Below the pieces are notes generated by a model. That model worked only from the letters and a program-made list of their open reading frames with translations, was not told the origin of the DNA and did not search any database. A program made the position numbers and the translations under genes. From Entomortierella parvispora (lineage: Eukaryota > Mortierellomycota > Mortierellomycetes > Mortierellales > Mortierellaceae), in assembly GCA_963573315.1 (NCBI GenBank), contig OY752143.1:434001-498000 (forward strand): a DNA stretch of 64,000 bases. Direction: 5' to 3'. Every line of letters starts with the position of its first letter. The stretch's first letter is position 1. This document shows, piece by piece, positions 12,300 to 22,130 of this stretch.

Positions 12300-12909
12300 G
12301 ATAAAATAAAAGCTTTAAAGATTGTGGGAGAGGATAGATTGTTGTTTGGAAAGAGAGAAAAGCTACTTGTTTTACTTTTGCACGAACGAGCGATCTTTCC
12401 AATTTATATAAAAAAAGACAGCTGGTTGGCAACATGGCCAACCACACCTCATTGGGGAAGCTGCATGACATATTCTCATGTTGGCTTTCTCCTATTGTCC
12501 ACATCTCCCAGAACATCACGTAATATAATACAAGGTATTCCAATGACAGCGACTGCACGACTGTTTGATGAAGCTGAGGCAACAACCCCCAATCATGACG
12601 CCATTATCTGATTCTCTGTTGGTGTTTCTGACGTGTGTGAAGAGTGAAGGACAAGGGAACGCATTGCATGCCGCAACATCCTGCAGACGTTGCTATTCGG
12701 CTTGTCGCGTGTCCTTGCAGAGCAAAAAAAATCAGACATTGGTGGCGTCAGCCACCTTGTTGACATTGCATCTGCGTCACATGACGAGGGTGCTTCTCTG
12801 TTTTCAGCAGTCATGATCTTTACGAATCGAGTCCCGTCCCTGGCTTCGGGTCCATGGATGTCATTACAAGACAAACATCTCTCTCCCTACTTCACAATCT
12901 ACGCACATC
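12300..12909. other. Divergent intergenic region CsbD-like / MRP51
   Basis: About 610 nt between two divergent start codons, so it should hold both promoters. No convincing exon. A possible TATA-like patch TTATATAAAAAAAG lies at about 12403-12416 upstream of the CsbD-like gene. The assignment is tentative. Confidence 0.4.
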
Positions 12910-13866
12910 ATGGAGCGGTCGTTCTCTCACCTGCTGAGGACCTCGCGCCTCGCCACCTATGACAGGAGCATTGGACAGATCTACACGACCCCTTCAAAGG
13001 CCAAGGCTGTCGGAGACTGGGGTCTGAAGCGCAACCTCCCCACCGTGCTCCGAACCCATCTCTTGAAGATTGAACAGCTCGACACTGCCGAGCATCAAAC
13101 TCCTTTCCAATCTGGCTCTTCAGAATTCCTCTTCTTGCAACGATGGAAGGAAAATTTTCCCCGATCCCGCCCTCCTCAACCTCAGCCCATCACTGTCAAG
13201 AAGGATCTTTCGGCCATGTCCGAGCTCGAGTTCCAAAAGCTGTTGCAGGAGGCCAAGGACAAGAGGCAGGCATGGAAGGAGGCTCTCGTCAAGAACGAGG
13301 TTAAGGCCGAGGATCATTTGCAGTTTATGGATGTCCAGACCAGAAGCATCAAGTCCTCCCAGTACGATACTACCAGCAACAACAATTTGCATACTGCTCA
13401 GTCCACCACCACCACCGCAGGATCCAACACCAAGGTCAAGGTTGGCCCCACTTATGGATTCTATGAGCCTTCAACACCCACCATTGTTCAGGGACGCAGC
13501 CTCGGTCAACGCCGTCAGAATCCCGTTATCGGCGTCAGTGGCGTCGTTGCTCATCTACCCAGCTATGCTGCACCACAACATCAAAACCTCTCCAAATCCC
13601 TGCAGGCGTTCTATGTCTCCAGTGCTGAACTTGAGGCCGATGGTCGTCCTAACGTGGTCTTGAGCTTGACCCCTCCCCCTGCCGCCGGCTCATGGATGGC
13701 CAACAGCGGTCGGGAACAGAGATACAAGAACCTTTTGCCCCAAGGTGCTGATGCTGCCTTTCCCAATACGGACGACTCTGCTGCCAACACAACTGCTCGC
13801 CGCCGTGTCGTCTCCCGTGTAAACGATTTGCTTGACAAGCGCGATCAGTCGGCCACTCGTTCATAA
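12910..13866 (+). CDS. MRP51: Mitochondrial small-subunit ribosomal protein Mrp51 (bS1m-like)
   Basis: Single exon, 318 aa. The N-terminal half has the Mrp51 family pattern: SRLATYDRSIGQIYTTP, then KAVGDWGLKRNLPTVLRT, then QTPFQSGSSEFLFLQRWKEN (residues about 14-85), followed by a charged helical region and a Ser/Thr/Asn-rich C-terminus. In yeast Mrp51 is part of the mitoribosomal small subunit and helps recognise mRNA 5' leaders for COX2/COX3 translation. A basic, Arg-containing N-terminus (MERSFSHLLRTSRLATYDRS) fits mitochondrial import. Expressed from the plus strand, divergent from the CsbD-like gene. A pyrimidine-rich tail follows the stop. Confidence 0.85.
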   Translation: MERSFSHLLRTSRLATYDRSIGQIYTTPSKAKAVGDWGLKRNLPTVLRTHLLKIEQLDTAEHQTPFQSGSSEFLFLQRWKENFPRSRPPQPQPITVKKDLSAMSELEFQKLLQEAKDKRQAWKEALVKNEVKAEDHLQFMDVQTRSIKSSQYDTTSNNNLHTAQSTTTTAGSNTKVKVGPTYGFYEPSTPTIVQGRSLGQRRQNPVIGVSGVVAHLPSYAAPQHQNLSKSLQAFYVSSAELEADGRPNVVLSLTPPPAAGSWMANSGREQRYKNLLPQGADAAFPNTDDSAANTTARRRVVSRVNDLLDKRDQSATRS

Positions 13867-14598
13867 AACCATTCTTCCTGTCTCCTCATTTCACCCTCTC
13901 ATTTTAAAAGACTGTTAGACTTTCCGCTTTTTTCTTTTCTTCACTCCATGCTACAATTAAACTTCGATTATTAGAAAAAAAAAATCCAGGATGTCATTTT
14001 TTTCTTCTCCACCTGACAACCATCGCCTGCAATAGTTCCACGTGGGCGACAAATGTCCTTTTCTCAGGCGTCCTCCCTTAAGAAGCCTCACTGCCTCAGC
14101 TCCGTCAACAACTGAATCCTGTTCTCGCGTGCTATCCAGCTCTGTGTTCCAAGTTCTCGGGTGTCACATCCGAAATTTCTCATATGTTTTGGTGCGAGAG
14201 AAGGATGAATAGGGGTCTGTTGACTGGGTTTCGCTATGCAAAGCAGTCTAGCCTGTCGAGTGATGAGGTGCGGTGTTTTCTCAGTTGAGGACTTTTCAAG
14301 GAGCTCAGTTTGTTTGTGGGATGCCATTTTGGCACATCTTGCCGCGTTTAATTTTTTTTAGTTTTCCCAAGTATCCATCCTCAGTTTCTCAGGACCTCGG
14401 CTCCATCGACAGTTCAACCCTGCTTTCGCATGCTTCTCTTCTCTTGCTCTTTGTTCCCAAGTCCTCGACTGTCACATTGAATTTTTTTTTCTGCATTAAC
14501 AACTTTATTGGTCCAGCTTTTGTGTAACTTGAGTATCAACATTTGCTGTTGTCGAATAGATTTTTACCGGACGAGAAATCACAAAGGTGCATGTAGAC

Positions 14599-14769
14599 TA
14601 GAGTCCTTCTGGACAAAAAAATTCGATCTTTATATTCATGGCCCACTGGTTACTTTTGAATTTCCTCCTTGGCTTCTGTTCAGGCTCTGCTGGTGCAGTG
14701 CCTGGTCAATTGAATTGAAGTGAGTGTTGTAAAAAATATAAAGATCGATTTTTTTTGTCCAGGACTGTA
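14599..14769. mobile_element. 171-bp MITE (TAGAGTCC family, copy A)
   Basis: Terminal inverted repeats of about 37 nt: the left end begins TAGAGTCCTTCTGGACAA and leads into TTTATATT; the right end is the inverse (AATATAAAGATCGATT, then TTGTCCAGGACTGTA). The copy at 50034-50199 has matching ends and nearly the same length. Outermost TA on both sides fits a TA target duplication, as in Tc1/mariner-derived MITEs. No coding capacity. Confidence 0.75.
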
Positions 14770-14870
14770 CTGTACAGTACTGAACAGTGAATTCCGGGGG
14801 GGGGGGGGATCACATTTTGTGTACGAGAATTGATCCCATTGCAAAAGTGACCGCACTAGGAATATACACG

Positions 14871-14912
14871 TTACAGTGAACAAGTTGTCGCAAAAGGCAA
14901 CGTTCACTGTAA
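14871..14912. repeat. Perfect 11-nt inverted repeat hairpin
   Basis: TTACAGTGAAC (14871-14881) is followed 20 nt later by GTTCACTGTAA (14902-14912), with an inner GTTG/CAAC pair. It sits just after a G11-type run (about 14799-14808) within repeat-rich DNA. Probably a remnant of another short inverted-repeat element. Confidence 0.55.
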
Positions 14913-15289
14913 TGAGGGTCAACTGTAGTCCCCCTTTCCTGTATTCACCCTCAAAATTTCCTCAGGGGCTCAGGCTTTTTGGACAACTCTATCCTGTTTT
15001 CGCGTGCTAATGCTCTTAGTTCTGAAGGCCTCAGCTGTGCGCTAGAATTTCTTTCTGTCGCATTTATCCGGTTCCTTTCTTCGAGGTAGGTACAGGCACT
15101 CTGTGTTTTATTCACAGAGTTGATTGGTCCTCACTCCTTCTGCAGCTGTTGTGCAACTTGGCTGTTAGCACTCCATCAGTTAAATCGATTCCTCAGACAA
15201 AAACGGACGGGAAAACACGAAGGTGTTTTTCAATTGCTCTTTGTAGCTCAGGACAGTCTTTGTAACCGGTCGACCAGCAGGCGAATCAT

Positions 15290-15628
15290 GTTTTTTTTTT
15301 TTTTTTTTTTTTTTTTTTCAATTGAGGACGCCAACAATAATCTAAAAAGTTTAGTTCGTTTGTGAGCATCGTCTTTGTCCATCAGACAGTTGTCGCACCC
15401 AAACAGTTTCAATTTCAAGGCCAAGTAATAGCCTATCCTCTTCCCAAATAGTCTGTCCACCTACTGCATCTAGCTCAGTATTTTCCAGGATCTCATTTGC
15501 ATGAACAACTCAACTGTGTGTGCTCTCAGGGTCTTTGCTCCAAAGACTCTGACTGCTTCTTTTTTCCCGTGTTTCGTGTCAACAACTCACAAGATTTGTC
15601 CGAAGGAATGACAGTAAGGACACTCCCC

Positions 15629-15662
<34 letters not shown>
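15290..15662. repeat. Long poly-T and poly-A tracts
   Basis: A T29-like run at about 15290-15318 and an A30-like run at about 15633-15662 bracket 310 bp of non-coding DNA just before the small peptide gene. They look like slippage tracts or old retroposition tails; the origin is not resolved. Confidence 0.6.
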
Positions 15663-15664
<2 letters not shown>

Positions 15665-15675
15665 GTCGAGTATAA
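15665..15675 (+). promoter_or_regulatory. TATA-like element of the small peptide gene
   Basis: GAGTATAAAGC lies about 85 nt upstream of the ATG at 15756 and directly after an A-tract. A similar TATA element stands about 100 nt before the peptide frame at 54762, so both may be strong, TATA-driven promoters. Inferred from motif and position only. Confidence 0.45.
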
Positions 15676-15755
15676 AGCATGTCGACTTGTACACCAAAAC
15701 TTCTCTCCGTCGCCACAATATTATTCCATATACCAACATCCAAACCAAGCTCACC

Positions 15756-15914
15756 ATGAAGATCTCCACCGCTTCCATCTTTGTTGTCCTAGCCGCCATC
15801 GTAGCCTTGGCCCAAGCCGCTCCTACCACTCCCAAGTCCGAGCCCGATGTTGACTGGTCGTGCCCGTTCCATTGCACTAGGGAGGATTTTGTATGCGAGT
15901 GCTTGCCACTTTGA
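15756..15914 (+). CDS. Small cysteine-containing secreted peptide
   Basis: A 52-codon frame from ATG 15756. A classic signal peptide covers residues 1-21 (basic MK start, hydrophobic core, cleavage near AQA-AP). The mature part is about 30 aa, Pro-rich at its start, and ends with a four-cysteine cluster in the spacing C-x3-C-x6-C-x-C. It resembles a class of short secreted peptides abundant in Mortierellaceae; function unknown. A GTATGC near 15891 could act as a splice donor, which would replace the last few residues. The gene is isolated inside repeat-rich DNA. Confidence 0.6.
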   Translation: MKISTASIFVVLAAIVALAQAAPTTPKSEPDVDWSCPFHCTREDFVCECLPL

Positions 15915-16942
15915 TTTCATGTTCTACAAAAGTTCAGTCCCTCTCACTGTCAAGAATTAAAGAGATATCCCTACAAACTTGGGCTACTTAGCCAATACGA
16001 ACGCGTCTTGCTCTTATTGAACAGTTACAAGAGAGAGTAGCTACAGCTTCCCGAGTAGCCAGTCGCAGAATATCCATTCAAAATAAAAGAAGGACTACAG
16101 GTTTCCTCGTGATATTCACGTTCCATGAAACACCGGCGAACACTAGATACGAGAGCGTCTCATTTGAGTTCCCGGCAGCAACGGGGATTACTTGTTGTTT
16201 CCTTTCTTTTATCTGTTCAGTTCTCAGCCTTCTCTTCCCATATCGCCCTTTCTTTCTCGGCCTCTTTCTCCATCCGCGCTATCCATACGCCAGACGAAAT
16301 GTGGGAACGACGAGAGAGCGACGGGATGATCGAGAGAGAAGTACATGGGCGGGCTAAGAACAATCTTGAGGAGTATCAGTTTGTGAGACGCCATTTTGAG
16401 GAGACAAGTGCTTTTTATTCGCCAGATATTCGACACGTACAGTACAATGGATTCAAACCTCGAGCGGCAAATCCCCTTCTCTCAGCGCCCACCTTCAGGG
16501 TCTTTTTTTCCATCAACAACTCAATTTTGTTTTCTCGTGCTCTTCAACTCCCTGACTCTGGTATGCGAAAATTCTCTCTCTAGTTCCCATTGCCTGTCGA
16601 ATTATTCCGGTAAATACATGTCCTGGCTATCAGCATGCTGTCCTTGAGGTGGAAATTACTGGTATATTTACAAATTGCTACTGAGTTCCGGCGTCCACAT
16701 CCCTTGAAATTGGAGTGTTCTTGTCGAACACAAGCAACAAGAAAACAAAGGTCGACAGGAATGGAGGGCGCGTGAGCATTAGACTAAGGAACTCCCAGGG
16801 AGTTGCAACATTCTCCGTCCCGAAGGTTATAAAGGTTGGGTTGGCGAGTGCAAGAAGAGAGGCTGAATAATAAACTGTGTTTGTCCTAGATTTTCTCAGA
16901 AACATAGCGTGGGCAGGTTCGAGGAAGATCCTCTCTCCAGTC
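15915..16942. other. Gene-free stretch with repeat blocks
   Basis: Contains two of the diverged repeat blocks (about 16360 and 16477). No exon chain is supported on either strand up to the HSK3 stop codon. Confidence 0.5.
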
Positions 16943-17352
16943 TCATGACTCTTCTTGGTAGAAGCTATCCTGTCTCTCCTCCGGATGCTCTCCGCTGTGT
17001 TCCTGGCTGTTTTCACCCTCCGTGTCCTCTTGCAACACTTTTGAGGATGCCATCATTCTAAAGGATGGAAATGTATTAGTCTCCAAGGATGCAATGGTGG
17101 ACAAAACGAAAAGGGCCACAAAGTCACGGCATGCCCGTTGTTCACTTGTTTTGTTTTGTTCTGTCCTTGTCCTTACAATGAAGAGTGAATGAGCAAGAGT
17201 CGCTTAGTCCATGCCGATTGCACCACGGTCACATCAACATTCTGCTCCAGGGTAGCGAGATTCTTTTGGAGCCTCTCCAGAGACGCGTTCAGAACCGTGT
17301 ACTGAGTTGCGCGCGAGGTGCTAGGCGAGGCTGGGGTAGCGAGGGAGGACAT
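16943..17352 (-). CDS. HSK3: DASH complex subunit Hsk3
   Basis: Two exons, 17177-17352 and 16943-17057, separated by a 119-nt intron (GTAAGG...TTTAG, phase 2); 96 aa. The core reads YTVLNASLERLQKNLATLEQ, then a variable helix, then SSLMMASSKVLQED, matching the Hsk3 family layout of two short helices (Q-L-x-L-x-L heptads, then an F/L-M-A-S-x-K-V-L motif split here by the intron). Hsk3 is one of the ten DASH/Dam1 subunits that couple kinetochores to spindle microtubules. A Ser/Thr-rich N-terminus and an acidic Glu-rich tail flank the core. It follows ARP1 on the same strand, 211 nt beyond that gene's stop. Confidence 0.8.
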
Positions 17353-17563
17353 TGCTTGCGGATCTACGTCTTCCTTGGCAGGCGAAGTGTTGGATGGTGA
17401 AGGGTAAATGAAAGAAAGGAATAAAATGGGAGAGTAAAGTTCATGTTAAAAATTTATTTTTATTTTCATTTGACGCGTCTGCTTTCCGTCATTATTGTTT
17501 GTTTCGCTCCGCTGATTTCTCCTTTCAGAGGTATCAAAAAGTTGTTTTTGATTCTTTTTGTTT

Positions 17564-19862
17564 TTACCACATGGACGAGAAACACCTGTAGGGATCTTCC
17601 TGATACTCTTCTGCAGAAACCCACATCTGTAGACACAGGAAGTAATGGTGTTAAAATCTGCACGCGCCGATCTAACCACTGTACATGTACATCGTCTTCA
17701 TTTCTTACCTTCTTGAACGTGCTCAAAGAAGCCAAAATGGACCCACCAATCCAGGTGCTGTATTTGCGCTCTGGGGGAGCCGAAATCTTGATCTTGATGT
17801 CCTTGAGCGCCAACTTTTTGACCTCCAGCAACAAACGATCGCCGAATCCCTTGCACAAAGTCGAACCTCCAGAAAGAACAATGTTGGCGTAGAGTGATTT
17901 ACGGAGATCCATATCAGATCGGCTGATAGAGTCCACGACCACCTGGTGAATTCCTGGGAACTCCTGTCCGATGATCTCCGGATTGAACAAAATCTCTGGA
18001 GCTCTGAATCTTTCGGCTCCCAACTAAATAAAGAGGCAATGGAATATCAACAGAGCGATTCTTTCTCTTACTATAAACAATGATCCTCGAATTAGTTCTC
18101 CTGTATAGAGGGATCCATTGCACTATACCTTGATCACGTTTCCGTCTGGAAGAATGAAATCCTCACTCTTACCGCCTGCATCCTTCTCTTCTTTGACAGG
18201 GAACAATGGCAGGTAGCAGTTCTTTTCTTTGATGATACGGACAATCTCCTTCTCTGCTGTTGTGTGGAAATGGTAACCTGCTTTACGGAGGAGCAGTTGC
18301 AAGTGCTCAGTGACATCTCTACAAGATAAAATGACATTTTGTCATGAGCACTCGTAATGGTCTCCAGTTTACATCTTACACCATTGCGCACAAAGCTGAG
18401 TTTACCTTCCAGCAATATCAACACGCTGAATGGCATGAGGAATGGCGAAACCCTCATAAACTGGCACAGCGTGGGTCACACCATCCCCTGAATCAAGAAC
18501 GACGCCAGTAGTGCGTCCAGACGAGTACCTACAGAAAAGAAAAAGAAAAGGCATCATTGGGAACAGGAGAAAGAAGAAGAGTGAGCGCGTGAGGCGTACG
18601 GATAGCAATGCACTTGAGTTTCCTCCATATCGTATCGATCGGTCTACGTACAAACTCAAGACTGCTTGTATAGAAGTAAAGAGGGCGGGCACATTAAACG
18701 TCTCGAAAAAGATCTGAGCGGCCATTTCGCGGTTCTTCATTGGGTTCAAAGGGGCCTCAGTCAACAGGACAGGGTGCTAATAGGTGAATACAGTGTACCA
18801 AGAGAATGTTAGAAACAGGAACACGGCCAACGCACAACCCAAAAATAATCTGTCAATCGACACAATGGCAAACGAGAACATGTCCAAGGCACTCGGTGTT
18901 GTCACGTCGATCCAAAACGCACATGGTCATAACAAGAAAATTGCCGCACATGATTGGCGATGATGTGGTTGGTTGTAGAACAATGGCGAATGTTCAGTGT
19001 TTCTCCCTCCAAGGCGTATTCTCCACTTCAGCTCCCCTCCCCCATCAACCTGCAGATAGGATCATGTCTCGTTTGTGTCCGTACTCCAAGCTCCGCATGT
19101 CTCGTTTCCCCAGTAGAGCATATCCTGTTGTTTTCGTTTGGTCTATGAGGTTTCCTGTCCGTCTCCTGTTTCTCGGTTCCGAACTGAGATAAAAGTGCGA
19201 GTCGGACTCTAGCTTACCTCCTCTGACAAAGTCTTGAGCTCATCCGAATAGATGTACTGCCAAATACGCTCCATGTCGTCCCAGTCCTGAACAATTCCAT
19301 GCTCGATGGGGTACTTGATCTTCAAAAGACCCCTCAACTCCTGAGCCTTTCTACCAATGAACACGTCGCCTTCGACTGCTCCTGCCATGATCCTGACATG
19401 CTTAGGACGACCGACACTAACAGTGGGGGACACAGAAACAGCACAAAAAAGAGAGAGACGTAAGCACCCAACGTTTTTGACTTGCAGTGACCTTGGCATG
19501 GCCATGCGTCTTATCCCAGGGAGGATAGGTTTTTTGTTCTCCTTTGTTCTGTTGCAAGACTTACAATGAGGGGAAGAAGCACTTTGGCTGATCGTCTCCG
19601 GCAAAGCCAGCTTTGATGACACCCGATCCCTAGAGGACAGGCATTTTCCATGACAAATGAACAAAAAGTAGACGGGTCAGCAGGGCGGAGCAGCCTCGAC
19701 ACCATGGGGCATCCTACATGCATCGCGCTGGTCACGCGTCGACAGACATCGGGGACGCGTGTAAAGACCAGGATGGATGGGGATGGAACAAGGGGTCAAG
19801 CGGACGGAACTCACATTATCAATGACAACGGGTTGATTCGTTAGGACGTCTTCGTATTCCAT
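17564..19862 (-). CDS. ARP1: Actin-related protein 1 (centractin)
   Basis: Eight exons: 19815-19862, 19565-19629, 19218-19416, 18652-18776, 18406-18528, 18129-18318, 17709-18023, 17564-17626; 375 aa. Actin-fold motifs are in order: [21 protein letters not shown] (phosphate loop 1), [39 protein letters not shown] (phosphate loop 2), [15 protein letters not shown] and [11 protein letters not shown]. The [26 protein letters not shown] segment and overall length point to centractin rather than actin. Arp1 forms the short filament of dynactin, the dynein cofactor. The third intron is long (441 nt). The modelled C-terminus ([14 protein letters not shown] then YRCFSSMW) departs from the usual ending, so the last exon may be misjoined. 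Confidence 0.93.
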
Positions 19863-20379
19863 GGTTATAAAAGAAAGGTTGCGAGGAGGCAGATGAGTCG
19901 CTAAGCAGATGACAGAATGAAGAGACCAGGCGAGAGCGAAAGAGAAAGATGATGCTCAAGGGGTTGAAAAAGAGAAGAATCCTCGGGCCAGTTACTAGGC
20001 AATGGGGGTGGAACAAGAGACGGGGGGATGAGGGGATGCGATGGAGGAAGGAAGGGGGAGCAGCGAAAAGAAAGAGCGAGATGGATGGATGTGATTCGAG
20101 ATGGGATGGGCAAAAAATAGACGGACATGAGCGACGACTGACTTGCTGGCTGACTGTCCGCCTGCTTTGGCCGGGCTCTTTTTTGCCATAGTCATGTCTG
20201 CCCTTTGTCTCCGTCCAGTGTGGTGAGTTCTGGGGCTGTTGTTACTGTCCCTGGCTGTTCCTGGCATTTTCTCCTTCTCTCTCCTTTCTTCAAGCCAGCC
20301 ATCTTTCTCGCTCGATCAAAAAGGCATCCCTGTCTTCAGAGAATACAACTTATATTCTATCTAAAGAAATATGTTTTGT
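19863..20379. other. ARP1 promoter region
   Basis: 517 nt between the ARP1 start and the stop of the transglycosylase gene, both minus strand. It is GA/CT-rich and codes for nothing recognisable. It should contain the ARP1 promoter and the 3' end of the transglycosylase transcript. Confidence 0.5.
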
Positions 20380-21869
20380 CTATGCTTGCTTGTCGCCCTC
20401 AATTAGATCGACATTCACGCTCCTAAGGGCGTTAACGGCCCACTCTGGGTACGCACTCTTCTCCACAAAAAGATCCTTGAAGAACTTGTGGATGTACTGA
20501 GGGAACCGATCCTCGATAATGCTCTCGCGGATCTGCCTCATTAGACGCAGCTGGTATGCGGTGTTGTGGATCGAGATCAAGTGGCAGCCCACGGTCTCTT
20601 TGGTGACGATCGTGTACAAGTATGCTCTCGTGTACGACTTGCATGCGATGCAATCGCAACCCTCCTCAATAGGTCTAAAGTCGTCTTTGAACTTGGCCTG
20701 ACGCAAACTCAGAGTGCCCGTCGATGTCAACGCGTTGCCAAAACGCGCCGTTCTTGTAGGGAATACACAGTCAAACATGTCCACTCCCAATGCCACACAC
20801 ACGACCAAATCCTCGGCGTAGCTAAGTAACAAGTACAGTAATAAGTGAATGGTCTATCCCCACAGGGGAAAAATCACAATGAATTCTCAAAGATGCAGCG
20901 CAGCTGCATTTGACCTACCCGACACCCATGCAGTATATTGGCTTCTCTCTTGGCATGAGATCCGTACACTGGGAAACAACTCTCCAGAATTTGTCCTTCT
21001 CTTCTCCTCCTGAGAGTCCTCCGATGGCGTAGCCAGGGGTATCACGTCTAACCATTTCCTCGATACATTTCTTTCGCAAAACTGGGTCTAGTCCACCTTG
21101 GATAATAGCAAACAAGTTTTGGGTCTCGGGCTTTTTGTGTGCCTTGATACATCTGTCTAACCTTTGGTCGAGATAAATTATTTTATCTCCGTTAGCCAAG
21201 ATGATCGCCGAGTAATCGTTTCCTCTGTAGCAACGCATACAAGTAAAAAAATGACATACCACCGAATGGATCTCCACATAGCCTCTTCAACACGGGGTCC
21301 TGTTGTTAAAGACGAAACTACGTCGTCCAACTGCATCATGATGTCAGCTCCGATCGAGTTCTGAAGGGACATGGAGTGTTCTGGAGTAAGAAGCATGAGT
21401 GATCCGTCATGGGGGGACTCGAACTGAACTCCTTGTTCCGTGATCTCTGCCAACTTCAACAGGGACACCATCTGGAATCCGCCACTGTCTGTCAGCAAAT
21501 TCCTGTTCCATCCCTGGAAGGTATGTGCTCCTCCACAAGCGTCCAACAACTCCTGACCGGGTCGAAGGCCCTGTGGTTGTCGAATTGGTATCTGGTTAGT
21601 GCGTTGTGTTTCTTTCGTCTCCAAGAATGCCTCGCAAAAATATTAGCTGAAAAACACAGGGCACTCACTAGATGGTAGGTGTTGTTGAGCATGATCTGAC
21701 ATCCGAGTCCCTCGATTTGGTCTGGAGTGATGCCCTTCAAAGTGCCCTGGGTACCAACGGGCATGAACACGGGAGCATTGACAGGACCATGGGGCAGAGT
21801 GAGGATAGCGGCCCTAGCCTTTGTGGTGCTGCACTTGGCAAGGATCTCCCATTTCAGGGCGGATTTCAT
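20380..21869 (-). CDS. Queuine tRNA-ribosyltransferase catalytic subunit (TGT/QTRT1)
   Basis: Four exons: 21669-21869, 21260-21570, 20919-21161, 20380-20821; 398 aa. It exchanges guanine-34 of GUN-anticodon tRNAs for queuine. Catalytic residues are intact: Asp95 in TDSGGFQ (general base) and Asp269 in MFDCVFPTR (nucleophile). Substrate and zinc motifs: GGLSGGE near 218-224, TRTARFG, and the zinc set Cys307, Cys309, Cys312 with His338. Length is as in eukaryotic QTRT1. No mitochondrial targeting peptide is obvious. The gene is head to head with an ERA GTPase, with 261 nt between the two ATGs. Baker's yeast lacks this enzyme, consistent with an early-diverging fungus that salvages queuine. Confidence 0.95.
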
Positions 21870-22130
21870 ATTGCGAGTGATTGGCTGAAGGCGCTGAATG
21901 ATGGCAGACGTCGATGGATGGACGAGAGTGGAGGCAACAAAAGATGTGGACCTCTGAGGGATGGCAACAGGTACCAAGGTTGCCTTCTCTCCTCAAAGAG
22001 GATAAACAGAGTCAAACTCAGCCACACAAGCTTCCAGGGCAGCGGCGACCTTTTGCCCTCAGCTCTGTGTTTCTTTTTCTATTTCTTCGACATTCATTTA
22101 TTCGCTCTCCATCCACACGACTCGGCGACC
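21870..22130. promoter_or_regulatory. Bidirectional promoter, TGT / ERA
   Basis: 261 nt separate the two divergent start codons, so both transcripts must start here or overlap. No TATA box was seen; a pyrimidine-rich run (CTCTGTGTTTCTTTTTCTATTTCTTC, 22060-22090 region) precedes the ERA start. Co-regulation is an inference. Confidence 0.5.

Larger units (their letters stand above)
14094..16580. repeat. Family of diverged direct repeat blocks
   Basis: At least four stretches, starting near 14094, 14392, 14963 and 16477, share an ordered set of short motifs: CCTCAG or CCTCGG, then a CAACTCAA-like word, then CCTGTTTTCGCGTGCT, then GTTCCAAGTCCTC, then an AATTTCT tail. A second block (a TTGAGGAC or TTGAGGAG word followed by CAGTTTGTTTGTG or a variant) recurs near 14281, 15319 and 16360. 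Similarity is only about 60-75 percent by eye, so these are old copies of a repeat unit. No coding frame persists through them. Confidence 0.5.
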
